Below are positions 35,656 to 44,881 of a stretch of 64,000 bases of DNA, piece after piece. A program made the translations under genes and the position numbers. The number at the start of each line of letters is the position of its first letter. Positions within the stretch are counted from its first letter, which is position 1. Source of the DNA: Micromonospora purpureochromogenes (GTDB lineage Bacteria > Actinomycetota > Actinomycetes > Mycobacteriales > Micromonosporaceae); contig NZ_LT607410.1 of NCBI RefSeq assembly GCF_900091515.1, positions 930,001 to 994,000 on the forward strand, written 5' to 3'. Under the pieces are notes generated by a model. The model had not been told where the DNA came from. It ran no database searches and saw only the letters and a list, made by a program, of their open reading frames with translations.

Positions 35656-35832
35656 GCGCGAGGAGCGAGCCGGTCCTGCGAGTCCCGCAGTCGCGAACGA
35701 AGGTGGCACCGTGAGCGCGAGGAGTGAGCCGGTCCTGCGAGTCCCGCAGTCGCGAACGAAGGTGGCACCGTGAGCGCGAGGAGCGAGCCGGTCCTGCGAG
35801 CCCCGCAGTCGCGAATAGAGGTCACTCCGTGA
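35652..35832 (+). repeat. Three 59-bp tandem repeats, each an overlapping 20-codon mini-ORF
   Basis: Units 35653-35711, 35712-35770 and 35771-35829. Unit 2 differs from unit 1 at one base (a silent change); unit 3 differs mainly in its last third. Each holds a complete mini-ORF (35652-35714, 35711-35773, 35770-35832) that starts ATG or GTG, encodes [16 protein letters not shown] plus five residues, and stops at a TGA inside GTGA, where the next start lies. AAGGTGG (units 1 and 2) or GAGGT (unit 3) stands about 7 nt before the next start. The first ATG overlaps the thioredoxin-like stop and the last GTGA is the start of the NUDIX gene. Whether the peptides are made is unknown. Confidence 0.9.
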
Positions 35833-36524
35833 CCCGCCCGCCGGCCTGGATCGACCCGCTGCTCGGTCGGCTCGGCACCGCCCGGGTGGAGGACTTCACC
35901 CGGCTCACCACGCCCGAGGAGGGCGGCCGGGAGAGCGCGGTGCTGGTGCTGCTCGGCGAGGAGCCCGGCGCCGGCCCGGACGTGCTGGTGCTCCAGCGGG
36001 CCGCGACCCTGCGCAACCACGCCGGCCAGCCGGCCTTCCCCGGCGGCGCTGCCGACCCGGAGGACGCCGACGCCGCCGCGACCGCGCTGCGCGAGGCGAA
36101 CGAGGAGGTCGACCTCGACCCGGCCAGCGTGACCGTGCTGGCCGAGCTGCCCAGGCTGTGGATCCCGGTCAGCGACTTCGTGGTGACCCCGGTGCTGGCC
36201 TGGTGGCACGCGCCGCACCCGGTGCACCCCCGGGAGCCGGCCGAGGTCGCCCACGTCGCCCGGCTGCCCGTCGCCGAGCTGGTCGACCCGGAGAACCGGA
36301 TGCGGGTACGCCACCCGAGCGGCTGGATCGGGCCCGCGTTCTCCGTGCGCGGCATGCTGGTCTGGGGCTTCACCGCCGGGGTGCTCGCCACGCTCCTGGA
36401 GATGGGGGGCTGGGCCCGCCCATGGCCGCGTGGCCGGGTGATCGAACTGCCGCCCGCCGGGGCCACCCCGGCGCCCTCCGCCGGCACCGACGAGGTCGAC
36501 GAGATGGCTGGCCCGCTGACCTGA
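35829..36524 (+). CDS. NUDIX hydrolase (CoA pyrophosphatase type)
   Basis: 231 residues from GTG 35829, which overlaps the last mini-ORF stop and has GAGGT 7 nt upstream. The NUDIX box is around FPGGAADPEDADAAATALRE and ANEEVDL, residues about 73-98, with the REx2EE core intact. The preceding LRNHAGQPAFPGG is the hallmark of NudL/CoA diphosphatases, which split CoA to phosphopantetheine and 3',5'-ADP. It is probably cytosolic. The conserved neighbour marP starts 58 bp after its stop. Confidence 0.9.
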   Translation: MTRPPAWIDPLLGRLGTARVEDFTRLTTPEEGGRESAVLVLLGEEPGAGPDVLVLQRAATLRNHAGQPAFPGGAADPEDADAAATALREANEEVDLDPASVTVLAELPRLWIPVSDFVVTPVLAWWHAPHPVHPREPAEVAHVARLPVAELVDPENRMRVRHPSGWIGPAFSVRGMLVWGFTAGVLATLLEMGGWARPWPRGRVIELPPAGATPAPSAGTDEVDEMAGPLT

Positions 36525-36582
36525 CCGTCACGTTCAGCAAGCGCTACGCCCCCGCCGTGCCCGGTGCCCGTACCCTTGACGC

Positions 36583-37761
36583 GTGTCCGTCGTGGATCTC
36601 GTCCTGCTCCTGCTCATGCTCGTGTTCGCGATCAGCGGATACCGCCAGGGCTTCGCCATCGGGGCGCTCTCGCTCTCCGGCTTTTTTCTGGGCGCGCTCC
36701 TCGGCCTCCAGGTCGGCCCCATCTTCGCCCGGCAGTTCGTCGACAGCGGCACCCGGGTACTGATCTCCCTGGTCGCCGTCTTCGGGTTGGCCGTGCTCGG
36801 GCAGGCGCTCGCCGGCTGGCTCGGCTCGCACCTGCGCAGGACGATCACCAACGACGTGGCGAAGCGGGCCGACGACATCGGCGGCGCGTTCGTCTCGCTC
36901 TTCGCCGTGATGCTGGTGGCCTGGCTGGTCGCCGTCCCGCTGGCCTCCTCGCCGCTGCCCTGGCTGTCCGCCTCGGTCAAGAACAGCGCGCTGCTGACCG
37001 TGGTGGACCGGGTGCTGCCCGACCGCGCCCAGGAGCTCTCCACCGCCCTGCGCGACACGGTGGACACCGACGGCTTCCCGGACGTCTTCAACGGCCTGGG
37101 CCGCACCCAGGCGCGGCAGGTCTCCCCGCCCGACCCGGCCCTCGCCGGCTCCCAGGTGGTGGCGAACAGCCAGCGGTCGGTGGTCAAGGTGCTGGGTTCC
37201 GCGCCGAGCTGCGCGCGCCGCATCGAGGGCTCCGGCTTCGTGTACGCCGACGACCGGGTGATGACCAACGCGCACGTGGTGGCCGGTACCCGCTCCGTCG
37301 CCGTGGAGCTGCGCGGCGAGCGGTACGACGGCGAGGTGGTCGTCTACGACCCGGACCGCGACCTCGCCGTGCTGCACGTGCCCGGGCTGCCCGGCCCGTC
37401 CCTGCGCTTCGCCGCCGGGCAGGCCGGCAGCGGCTCGGACGCGATCGTGCTCGGCTTCCCCCTCGACGGCCCGTACGACGCCCGGCCGGCCCGGGTGCGC
37501 GACGTCGACCGGATCACCGGGCCGGACATCTACTCCTCCGGCGACGTGACCCGGGAGATCTACACGATCCGGGCGCTGGTCCGCAGCGGCAACTCCGGCG
37601 GTCCGCTGGTCTCCTCCAACGGTCTGGTGCTCGGCGTGATCTTCGCGGCGGCGGCGGACGACCCGAACACGGGTTTCGCGGTGACGGCGGCGGAGGCGCG
37701 GCCGGTGGCGTTGGAGGGCGCGGAGCGTACCCGTGGGGTGGGCACGGGCGACTGCACCTGA
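36583..37761 (+). CDS. marP: MarP-type membrane serine protease (CvpA + trypsin-like)
   Basis: 392 residues from GTG 36583. The N-terminal CvpA-like part has four membrane helices (about 3-20, 24-45, 57-80, 100-122). The extracellular chymotrypsin-like domain carries the triad His231 (TNAHVVAG), Asp260 (DPDRDLAVL) and Ser338 (RSGNSGGPL). Cys210 and Cys391 flank the domain, matching the disulfide described for mycobacterial MarP, which supports acid and oxidative stress resistance. The gene closes the conserved nth-to-marP run. A bulged hairpin follows at once. Confidence 0.93.
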   Translation: MSVVDLVLLLLMLVFAISGYRQGFAIGALSLSGFFLGALLGLQVGPIFARQFVDSGTRVLISLVAVFGLAVLGQALAGWLGSHLRRTITNDVAKRADDIGGAFVSLFAVMLVAWLVAVPLASSPLPWLSASVKNSALLTVVDRVLPDRAQELSTALRDTVDTDGFPDVFNGLGRTQARQVSPPDPALAGSQVVANSQRSVVKVLGSAPSCARRIEGSGFVYADDRVMTNAHVVAGTRSVAVELRGERYDGEVVVYDPDRDLAVLHVPGLPGPSLRFAAGQAGSGSDAIVLGFPLDGPYDARPARVRDVDRITGPDIYSSGDVTREIYTIRALVRSGNSGGPLVSSNGLVLGVIFAAAADDPNTGFAVTAAEARPVALEGAERTRGVGTGDCT

Positions 37762-37762
37762 G

Positions 37763-37796
37763 CCCCGCCGCGGCGGCCGGGTGACCGCGGCCGGGG
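37763..37796. terminator. Bidirectional terminator
   Basis: CCCCGCCGCGG (37763-37773) pairs with CCGCGGCCGGGG (37785-37796) with a single-nt bulge and 11-nt loop. It fills the gap between the convergent marP (37761) and PAP2 (37797) genes. Confidence 0.6.
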
Positions 37797-38519
37797 TCAG
37801 CTCCGGGCGCGGGCGGCGGCCACGTCCCCGCCCGACGGGGTGACCCCGGGCAGCCGGGCCCTGCCCCAGTTCAGCGTCCGGTCCAGCACCGCCCGGGCCA
37901 TGATCGCCACGCAGGTGCCGCCGTTGACGAAGGACGCCAGCACGTCGCTCGGATGGTGCATGCCCCGGTACATCCGGGTCAGCGCCACCCCGACCGGCAC
38001 CAGGACCAGCAGGGCCCACCAGGTGGCCTTGCCCGCGGTGCTCCTCGCCCGCAGCGCCAGCAGCAGCGCGATGCCGACGTAGAGCGCCACCGCCGCCGAG
38101 GTGTGTCCGGACGGGAAGCTGGAGGTGGGCGGCGAGACGTCCATGTGTTCGACGGCCGGACGACGCCGGTCGATGGCCATCGTGGTCAGCAGGAAGACCA
38201 GCGCCTGGGCGCTGACCGCGGCGCACAGGAACAGCGGCTCCCGCCAGCGGTGCAACACCAGCCGCAGGACCAGCGCCGCCACCACGGTGACCAGGAGGAT
38301 CACCTGGGTGCTGGCGAGCGTGCTGAACACCAGTGAGACGTCGTTCCAGCCGCCGGTGCGGTCGGCAGCCAGTTCCCGGTTGACCGCGTCCTCCACGGTG
38401 AACGGCCAGACCCGGTCCAGCACCCGGGTGACCAGCACCCCGAGCAGGACCATGAAGGTCAGCAGCAGGGCCACCGGCACCAGCACCCGCTTGATTACCT
38501 GCACCGCGAAGTCGGACAT
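37797..38519 (-). CDS. PAP2-family phosphatase
   Basis: 240 residues with six hydrophobic helices. The phosphatase motifs are ordered as in type 2 phosphatidic acid phosphatases: IDRRRPAVEH (motif 1), SFPSGHTSAA (motif 2, catalytic His) and TRMYRGMHHPSDV (motif 3). The active site faces outward. It may dephosphorylate undecaprenyl diphosphate, phosphatidic acid or a similar lipid. ATG 38519 is preferred although the frame stays open to 38549. A second PAP2 gene ends 30 bp upstream, so the two are probably co-transcribed. Confidence 0.88.
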   Translation of the reverse strand: MSDFAVQVIKRVLVPVALLLTFMVLLGVLVTRVLDRVWPFTVEDAVNRELAADRTGGWNDVSLVFSTLASTQVILLVTVVAALVLRLVLHRWREPLFLCAAVSAQALVFLLTTMAIDRRRPAVEHMDVSPPTSSFPSGHTSAAVALYVGIALLLALRARSTAGKATWWALLVLVPVGVALTRMYRGMHHPSDVLASFVNGGTCVAIMARAVLDRTLNWGRARLPGVTPSGGDVAAARARS

Positions 38520-38549
38520 GGGCCGCCCATTACCCCCGCCGGGCCACAA

Positions 38550-39350
38550 CTACGCGTCCGGCTCGTTCCGGTCGTCGGCCAGCTCCGGTTCCACGCCCTC
38601 GGCGGCAGGCCGGGCGGCGGGCCGGCCGGTCCGCTCCCGCCAGGTGGTGAACGCGGCGGAGGTCGCCGCCACCACCGCCACGCCGAGCAGCCAGCCGCCC
38701 AGCACGTCGCTGGTCCAGTGCACGCCGAGCGCCACCCGACTCAGCCCGGTCACCCCTGCGACCAGCACCGCCGCCACCCAGATTGCCACCTGCGCCGCCG
38801 TTCGCCTCCGGGCGTACGGCAGGAAGACCAGCAGCAGCACGCCGGCGGCCAGGGTGGCGTTCAGCGCGTGCCCGGACGGGAAGGAGAAGCCGGCCGCCCG
38901 GGCCACCGGGTCGAGCAGGTCCGGCCGGCCCCGGCCGACCAGCAGTTTCAGCAGCGCGCCGAGCAGCCCGCCGACGGTCATCGTGGTGACCACCCAGAGG
39001 GCCAGCCGGCGGGCCCGGCGGGTCCACAGCCAGACCACCACGGCCAGCGCCGCCACCCGCAGCGGCCCCGGACCGAAGACGGTGGTCCACCCGTTCATCA
39101 CCCGCACCCAGCCCCGGTGGTCGACGGCGTAGCGGAACAGCGCGTCGGTCACCACCGCGTCCAGGTGGTGCAGCGGCGGCCAGGCGCCCACCACCAGCAC
39201 GGCCAGCAGCGCGAACGGCACCAGCACCAGGAACGCCGCCGCCGAGGCCAGGGTCAGCCGCAGGCCCAGCGAGTGGTCGCGGTCCAGGCGTCGACCCCGC
39301 CAGGAGCGGGCCGACGGAGGTACGGAGGTGCGCTGGCCGGGGTTGCTCAT
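38550..39350 (-). CDS. PAP2-family phosphatase
   Basis: 266 residues, a paralogue of the adjacent phosphatase with a longer, basic N-terminus (about 30 residues). Motif 1 is KLLVGRGRP, motif 2 FSFPSGHALNA and motif 3 SRVALGVHWTSDV, all complete, with six helices. The C-terminal tail is acidic. Classical substrates are polyprenyl diphosphates or phosphatidic acid. It follows the mycosin gene by 42 bp on the same strand and so may belong to the eccC-mycP transcription unit. Confidence 0.88.
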   Translation of the reverse strand: MSNPGQRTSVPPSARSWRGRRLDRDHSLGLRLTLASAAAFLVLVPFALLAVLVVGAWPPLHHLDAVVTDALFRYAVDHRGWVRVMNGWTTVFGPGPLRVAALAVVVWLWTRRARRLALWVVTTMTVGGLLGALLKLLVGRGRPDLLDPVARAAGFSFPSGHALNATLAAGVLLLVFLPYARRRTAAQVAIWVAAVLVAGVTGLSRVALGVHWTSDVLGGWLLGVAVVAATSAAFTTWRERTGRPAARPAAEGVEPELADDRNEPDA

Positions 39351-39392
39351 GGCGTCAGCACTTACCCAGCGACGCGGCCGATCAGGCCGGGG

Positions 39393-40751
39393 TCAGCGAC
39401 CCCAGAGGCGGAACCGGCGGATCATCAGCGCGGTGCCGGTGACCAGGGCGACGAGGATGGCCACGCCGGTCCAGAGGCGGCGCGGCGCGCTGTCGTCCTC
39501 GGCGCCGGCCGGCTGCGCGGACCAGCGGGTGTGCTGCCGGGGCGCGGTGAAGCCGAGCGGGTCGGAGCCGGTGCCGCCGGCCTGGGCGTCGTCGGTCGAC
39601 CCGGGCGCCGGGCCGAAGCCGACCACGCCGGGGGAGTCGTTGTCGTCGAGCGGGTTGCGGTGCACCAGCGGCACGTCCGCGGTCAACGCGGCCACCGGGT
39701 CGACCATGCCGTACCCGAAGCGGTCGTCCCGACCGGTGGGGCCGATGTCCTTCGCGGTGGTCAGCAGCCGGTTGACCACGTCCCCCGCGGACATTTCCGG
39801 GAACCGGGCCCGCACCAGCGCGGCGGTCGCCGCCACCAGCGGTGCGGCGAAGCTGGTGCCCTGCACCCCCCAGTAGCCACCGGGGCGGGCCCCGACCAGG
39901 CGGGTGGCCGGCGCGGTGAGGGTGGTGGCGTGCCCGGTGATCGAGCCGGACCAAAGGTTCTCGCTGCTGCCCTCCAACCCGGCCACGGCGATCACGCCGG
40001 GCTCCCGTGCCGGGTACCAGACCTTGGGGCTGGACGAGGTGGCGAGGTTGCCGGTGCAGGCGACCACGACCACGTCCCGAGCGAAGGCGTAGTCGAGCGC
40101 GGCGGCCAGCGCCGGGCTGTCACCGCCGCCGCCCAGGGACAGGTTGATCACGCGGGCGCCGTTGTCGACCGCCCAGCGCACCCCCTTGGCGACGATCATC
40201 GCGTCGTCGTAGCGGTTCTCGTCGTCGAGCACCCGGACCGGCAGGATGCGGGCGCCCGGGGCCAGCCCCGCCACGCCCTTCCGGTCGTCGTTGCGCCCGG
40301 CGATCAGGCTGGCCACCGTGGTGCCGTGACCCACCGGGTCCGGCTCGTCGGCGCCGGCGGGGGAGACCAGGTCGATGCCGGGCAGCACCTGGCCGGCGAG
40401 ATCCGGGTGGGAGGCGTCCACACCGGAGTCGATCACCGCGACGGTGACCCCCCGGCCGGTGGAGGCGCTCCACGCGGTGCTGGCCCGCAACTCCTGGAGC
40501 TGCCACTGGTCGTCGCGGACCCGGTCGGCCCGGGTCGTGGTCTCCAGCGGGACGAAACCCGGCTCGGCCAGCGGCGCGCCGGCGGCCCACGCGGCGACGG
40601 TGACCGGTCGGGACGGGGCGGCCGACGCCGGTGGCGGCACCGCGCCGACGACCGTCACGGCGGTCGCCGCGACACCGAGCAACGCCCGGCCGGCGAACCG
40701 GTTGAGCGCGGTCGGGGAGCCGTGCCGAACCCTGGTCACATCCTCCGCCAT
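39393..40751 (-). CDS. mycP: Mycosin, type VII secretion-associated subtilisin-like protease
   Basis: 452 residues from ATG 40751 with AAGGA before it. A leader (about 20-46, ending ASAAP) precedes a subtilase domain with the triad Asp108 (VIDSGVD), His142 (GHGTTVA) and Ser300 (GTSFAAP). A Pro/Gly/Asp-rich linker and one membrane helix near 427-447, then RRFRLWGR, anchor it with the protease outside. This is the MycP layout, which stabilises ESX-type secretion complexes and trims substrates. It lies 75 bp after eccC on the same strand. Confidence 0.92.
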   Translation of the reverse strand: MAEDVTRVRHGSPTALNRFAGRALLGVAATAVTVVGAVPPPASAAPSRPVTVAAWAAGAPLAEPGFVPLETTTRADRVRDDQWQLQELRASTAWSASTGRGVTVAVIDSGVDASHPDLAGQVLPGIDLVSPAGADEPDPVGHGTTVASLIAGRNDDRKGVAGLAPGARILPVRVLDDENRYDDAMIVAKGVRWAVDNGARVINLSLGGGGDSPALAAALDYAFARDVVVVACTGNLATSSSPKVWYPAREPGVIAVAGLEGSSENLWSGSITGHATTLTAPATRLVGARPGGYWGVQGTSFAAPLVAATAALVRARFPEMSAGDVVNRLLTTAKDIGPTGRDDRFGYGMVDPVAALTADVPLVHRNPLDDNDSPGVVGFGPAPGSTDDAQAGGTGSDPLGFTAPRQHTRWSAQPAGAEDDSAPRRLWTGVAILVALVTGTALMIRRFRLWGR

Positions 40752-40826
40752 TCATCGTCCTTGACACGTGCTGCTCGGCAGATTACCGGTTTTCCCGTCC
40801 GCGGCGGGACGTTCCGCCGGACACGC

Positions 40827-43800
40827 TCACGGCGGGGGGAGATGTGCCAACTGGACCAGGCGTACGCCCTCACGCCGGGTGACCAGCCGGCCCCGCCCGG
40901 GCGGCAGCGGCCCGGGACGGACCTGACCGACCAGCGGCCCCTCGTCTGGGCTGCCGCTCATCACCAGCCCGGCGGTGGAGAGCTCGCGCAGCCGCTGCAC
41001 GATCGGCTCGTACTGGGCGCGGGCGGCGCCGCCGGAACGGCGGACCAGCACCAGGTGCAGCCCGATGTCGCGGGCCTGCGGCAGGTGCTCCTCCAGGCCG
41101 CGCAGTGGGTTCGCCGGGCCGCTGGACACCAGGTCGTAGTCGTCGACCAGCACGAACAGCTCCGGCCCGGACCACCAGGCCCGCTCCCGCAGTTGCGCCG
41201 GGGTCACGTCCGGCCCGGGCAGCCGGGCCTGCATGTAGCCGGCGACCGACTCGACCAGCTCGGCGGTGTGCGCCGCCGCGCTGCCGTACCCGATCACGTG
41301 CGGGTCGTCGATCAGGCTGTGCAGGCTGCGCCGGTAGTCGACCAGGATGATCCGGGCCTGCTCCGGGGTGAACCGGTCGATGATCGAGGTGGCCAGCGCG
41401 CGCAGGAACGAGGACTTGCCGCACTCCGCGTCGCCGAAGACCACGAAGTGCGGCTCGGTGGCGAAGTCCACCGCCACGGGGCGCAGGTCCGCCTCGCCCA
41501 CGCCGATCGGGAAGGCCAGCCCGGCGGCGGCGGAGGTGTCGAGGTCGGCGTAGGGAAGCACCGGCGGGAGCAGCCGCACCCGCGGGGCGGGCGGACCGGA
41601 CCAGGCTCCGGCGACCGCCTTCACCAGGTCGGTCGGCTCCATCCCGGCCAGCTGGGGCAGCGCGGTGAGGAAGTGCAGGCTCTGCGCGGTGATGCCCCGG
41701 CCGGGTGACTTCTCCGGCACGCCCGCCGCGGCCACCCGCTTCACCACCGAGTCCGACGGGTCGCCGAGGCGCAGCTCCAGCCGGGAGCCGAACAGGTCCC
41801 GGATGGCCGGCCGGAAGTCCATCCAGCGGACCGCGCTCGCCACCACGTGCACCCCGTACGACAGGCCGCGGGTGGCCAGGTCGGTGACCAGCGGTTCCAG
41901 GTCGTCGTACTCGCCGCGCAGGGTGGCCCAGCCGTCGACCACCAGGAAGACGTCGCCGAACGGGTCGACGGTCGGCTGGCCGGCCCCCGCCAACCCGGAC
42001 CGGCGCTGCCGCCAGGCCGCCATCGACTCGACGCCCAGCTCGGCGAAGCGACGCTCGCGCTCGGCGAGCAGGGTGGCGATCTCGCCGATGGTCCGGCGCA
42101 CCACGGTCGGGTCGGACCGTCCGGCCACCTGACCGACGTGCGGCAGGTCGCGCAGCGCGGCGAGCCCGCCACCGCCGAAGTCCAGGCAGTAGACCTGGGC
42201 CTCGGCCGGGGTGTGGGTGAGCGCCAGCGCGCAGATCAGCGTCCGGAGCAGGTGCGACTTGCCGCTCTGCGGCCCGCCGACCACCGCCACGTGCCCGGCG
42301 GCGCCGTCCAGCGCCAGCCAGAGCAGGTCGCGGCGCTGCTCGAAGGGCTTGTCCAGCACGGCCACCGGCACCTGGAGCGCGCCGTGCAGCTCCGGGTTGG
42401 CCACGGTGAGGCCGCGCTGCGGGTCGACGGCCGCGGGCCCGAGCAGCTCGTCCAGGGCGGGTGCGGTGTCGAGCGGGGGCAGCCAGACCTGGTGCGCCGG
42501 CGGGCCCTGCCCCGCGAGCCGGCCGACCAGCACGTCGAGCAGGTTCTCCGTCTCCTCCTCGACGGCCGGCAGCGCCGGGGTGGCCGGCTCCGGCACGGGC
42601 ACCAGGTGGGTGGAGAAGGTGAGCAGCCGGGTGCCGCCGCCCGCGCCGCCGCCGGCCGCCGCGCCCCGCCGGCGGACCGGCCCGGAAACGTACGCGGCCT
42701 TGAACCGGACCAGCGGGTCGGTGCCGGCCCGCAGGTAGCCGTGCCCGGGTGAGCGGGGCAGCTCGTGCGCGTCCGGCACCCCGAGCACCGTCCGGGACTC
42801 CAGCGCCGAGAAGGTGCGCAACCCGATCCGGTACGACAGGTGGGTGTCGAGGCCCCGGAGCCGCCCCTCCTCCAGGCGCTGGCTGGCCAGCAGCAGGTGC
42901 ACCCCGAGCGACCGGCCCAGCCGTCCGATCTGGACGAACAGGTCGATGAAGTCCGGCTTGGCGGAGAGCAGCTCGGAGAACTCGTCGCAGATCAGCAGCA
43001 GCGAGGGCAGCGGGGCCAGCGGGGTGCCGGCGGCCCGGGCCCGCTCGTAGTCGCGCAGGCTGGCGAAGTTGCCGGCCCGGCGCAGCAGCTCCTGGCGGCG
43101 CATCAGCTCACCGTTGATGGCGTCCACCATCCGGTCCACCAGCGGCAGCGCGTCGGCCAGGTTGGTGATCACGGCGGCGGTGTGCGGCAACCGGTCGAAG
43201 GACGCGAAGGTGGCGCCGCCCTTGAAGTCGACCAGCACGAAGTTGAGCTGTTCCGAGCTGTGCGTGGCGGCCAGGCCGAGCACCAGGGTGCGCAGCAGCT
43301 CCGACTTGCCGGAGCCGGTCGCGCCGATCAGCAGGCCGTGCGGACCCATGCCGTCCTGCGCCGACTCCTTCAGGTCCAGCTCGATCGCGCCGCCGTCGGC
43401 ACCGACCCCGATCGGCACCCGCAGCCGGTCCCGCCCCGAGCGGGGTGCCCAGCCCTGCTCGGCGGTGAAGCCCTCCGGGTCGCCGATGCCGAGCAGCTCG
43501 GGCAGGCCCAGCTCGGCCCCGGCCGCGGTCTCGCCCCCGCGTACGGTGGTGGCCAGCCGCAGCGGCGCGAGCCGGCGGGCCACCGCCTCGGCGTCGACGA
43601 CCTCCAGCCGGTCGGCGGTGCCCACCTCGGCGTGCCCCTCGGCCGACCGGGAGTGCAGCCGGTCGCCGTGCAGCTCCAGCAGCAGGGCGAAACGGTCGAG
43701 CAGCCGCGGCGGCGGGGTGTCCAGGTCGATCACGGTCACCGCGTCGATGCCGCCGTCCCCGGCCAGCTCGGTCGCCCCGGTCAGGTCGCCGCCGTCGAGC

Positions 43801-44780
43801 AGGACCACCACGTGCGGCCCGTCGGTGGCCGGGCCGGCCGGGCTGAACCGGGACCGGCTGGACAGCACCTCGTCGAGCAGGCGTTCCAGTTCGGCGGCGG
43901 AGCTGGTGACCAGCCGGACCGGGCCGAGCGCATCGGTGCGGCCGGGGTGGTGGGCGTGCGGCAGCCACTTGACCCACTCCCAGAGCGCCCGCCGTTCCGG
44001 CCCGGCGCAGACCGCGATGAGCAGTTCGTCCGGGGCGTGGAAGACGGCGAGCTGGGTGAGCATGGCCCGGGCCAGCGCCTGGGCGCCGGGCGAGCCGGTG
44101 CCGCCCCGTGCGTCCCCGGCCTCGCCGCGGACGAAGACCCGGGCGAAGCTGCGCATCGACAGCGCCACCGGCAGGTCCGGCACCACCGAGTACGCGTCGA
44201 GGAAGCGCCGCAGCGCCCCCGCGGTCATCGGTTCCAGCTCCTCCAGCGGCCGGGTGACCGGGGGGATCAGGGGGGTGGCCAGGGTCTGCGGGCCGACGGC
44301 CACCCGGACCACGGCGAAGTCCGGGTCACCCGGTCGGCGCTCCCAGACCCGGTGGCTGTCGACGGTCGACCAGAGCCGGCCCGGGTCCGGGTGCCGGTAG
44401 AAGAGCCCGGCCCGCTGCTGCCCGGCCGTCTGCCGGACCCGGCGGCGCAGCGCGGCCAGGTGTCGCAGGTACTCGCGGCGGGCGGCCATCATCTCCGACT
44501 TCTTCGGGGTGCCGGAGGCGCTGCCCCAGGAGGTCACCAGCATCGCCACCGAGGAGAGCCCGAACATGCCGCCCACCACGTACGAGTAGGCGCCGCCGCC
44601 CCGGCCGAACATCATCGCCATCGCCACCGTGCCGCCCAGCATGGGCAGCACCATCAGCGCCTGCTGCCAGCGACCGCCGGTCACCGCGGGGATTTCCGGC
44701 GGCGCCTCGACGGGCAGTTCACCGACCGGTATCTCCGGCGCCGGACGGCGCGGCGGTCGCTTGATGACGACAGTGGACAC
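40827..44780 (-). CDS. eccC: EccC, type VII secretion FtsK/SpoIIIE-type ATPase
   Basis: 1317 residues. GTG 44780 is taken because GGAGGGTCA stands directly before it; the frame continues to 44822. Two membrane helices near 45-85 follow a short cytosolic start. Three ATPase domains have Walker A motifs GATGSGKS (about 485-492), GGPQSGKS (about 833-840) and GDAECGKS (about 1115-1122), all with the P-loop Lys. Fused EccC of this type is the motor that drives export of WXG100 proteins. No esx, eccB or eccE gene lies near it in the window. It heads the minus-strand operon and diverges from eccD. Confidence 0.93.
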   Translation of the reverse strand: MSTVVIKRPPRRPAPEIPVGELPVEAPPEIPAVTGGRWQQALMVLPMLGGTVAMAMMFGRGGGAYSYVVGGMFGLSSVAMLVTSWGSASGTPKKSEMMAARREYLRHLAALRRRVRQTAGQQRAGLFYRHPDPGRLWSTVDSHRVWERRPGDPDFAVVRVAVGPQTLATPLIPPVTRPLEELEPMTAGALRRFLDAYSVVPDLPVALSMRSFARVFVRGEAGDARGGTGSPGAQALARAMLTQLAVFHAPDELLIAVCAGPERRALWEWVKWLPHAHHPGRTDALGPVRLVTSSAAELERLLDEVLSSRSRFSPAGPATDGPHVVVLLDGGDLTGATELAGDGGIDAVTVIDLDTPPPRLLDRFALLLELHGDRLHSRSAEGHAEVGTADRLEVVDAEAVARRLAPLRLATTVRGGETAAGAELGLPELLGIGDPEGFTAEQGWAPRSGRDRLRVPIGVGADGGAIELDLKESAQDGMGPHGLLIGATGSGKSELLRTLVLGLAATHSSEQLNFVLVDFKGGATFASFDRLPHTAAVITNLADALPLVDRMVDAINGELMRRQELLRRAGNFASLRDYERARAAGTPLAPLPSLLLICDEFSELLSAKPDFIDLFVQIGRLGRSLGVHLLLASQRLEEGRLRGLDTHLSYRIGLRTFSALESRTVLGVPDAHELPRSPGHGYLRAGTDPLVRFKAAYVSGPVRRRGAAAGGGAGGGTRLLTFSTHLVPVPEPATPALPAVEEETENLLDVLVGRLAGQGPPAHQVWLPPLDTAPALDELLGPAAVDPQRGLTVANPELHGALQVPVAVLDKPFEQRRDLLWLALDGAAGHVAVVGGPQSGKSHLLRTLICALALTHTPAEAQVYCLDFGGGGLAALRDLPHVGQVAGRSDPTVVRRTIGEIATLLAERERRFAELGVESMAAWRQRRSGLAGAGQPTVDPFGDVFLVVDGWATLRGEYDDLEPLVTDLATRGLSYGVHVVASAVRWMDFRPAIRDLFGSRLELRLGDPSDSVVKRVAAAGVPEKSPGRGITAQSLHFLTALPQLAGMEPTDLVKAVAGAWSGPPAPRVRLLPPVLPYADLDTSAAAGLAFPIGVGEADLRPVAVDFATEPHFVVFGDAECGKSSFLRALATSIIDRFTPEQARIILVDYRRSLHSLIDDPHVIGYGSAAAHTAELVESVAGYMQARLPGPDVTPAQLRERAWWSGPELFVLVDDYDLVSSGPANPLRGLEEHLPQARDIGLHLVLVRRSGGAARAQYEPIVQRLRELSTAGLVMSGSPDEGPLVGQVRPGPLPPGRGRLVTRREGVRLVQLAHLPPP

Positions 44781-44881
44781 TGACCCTCCAAGGTGGCGCT
44801 CGGTAACCCGAGCCTGGCTCATGGTAGGTAAAGTCCTGTCGTCCGTCAGCCACCGCTCCCGCTCGATATGGAGATCAGTCG

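Noticed and set aside
35653..35829. CRISPR-like array
   Set aside because: The units are directly adjacent with no unique spacers, are only three in number, and show no cas genes nearby. They encode phased mini-ORFs instead.
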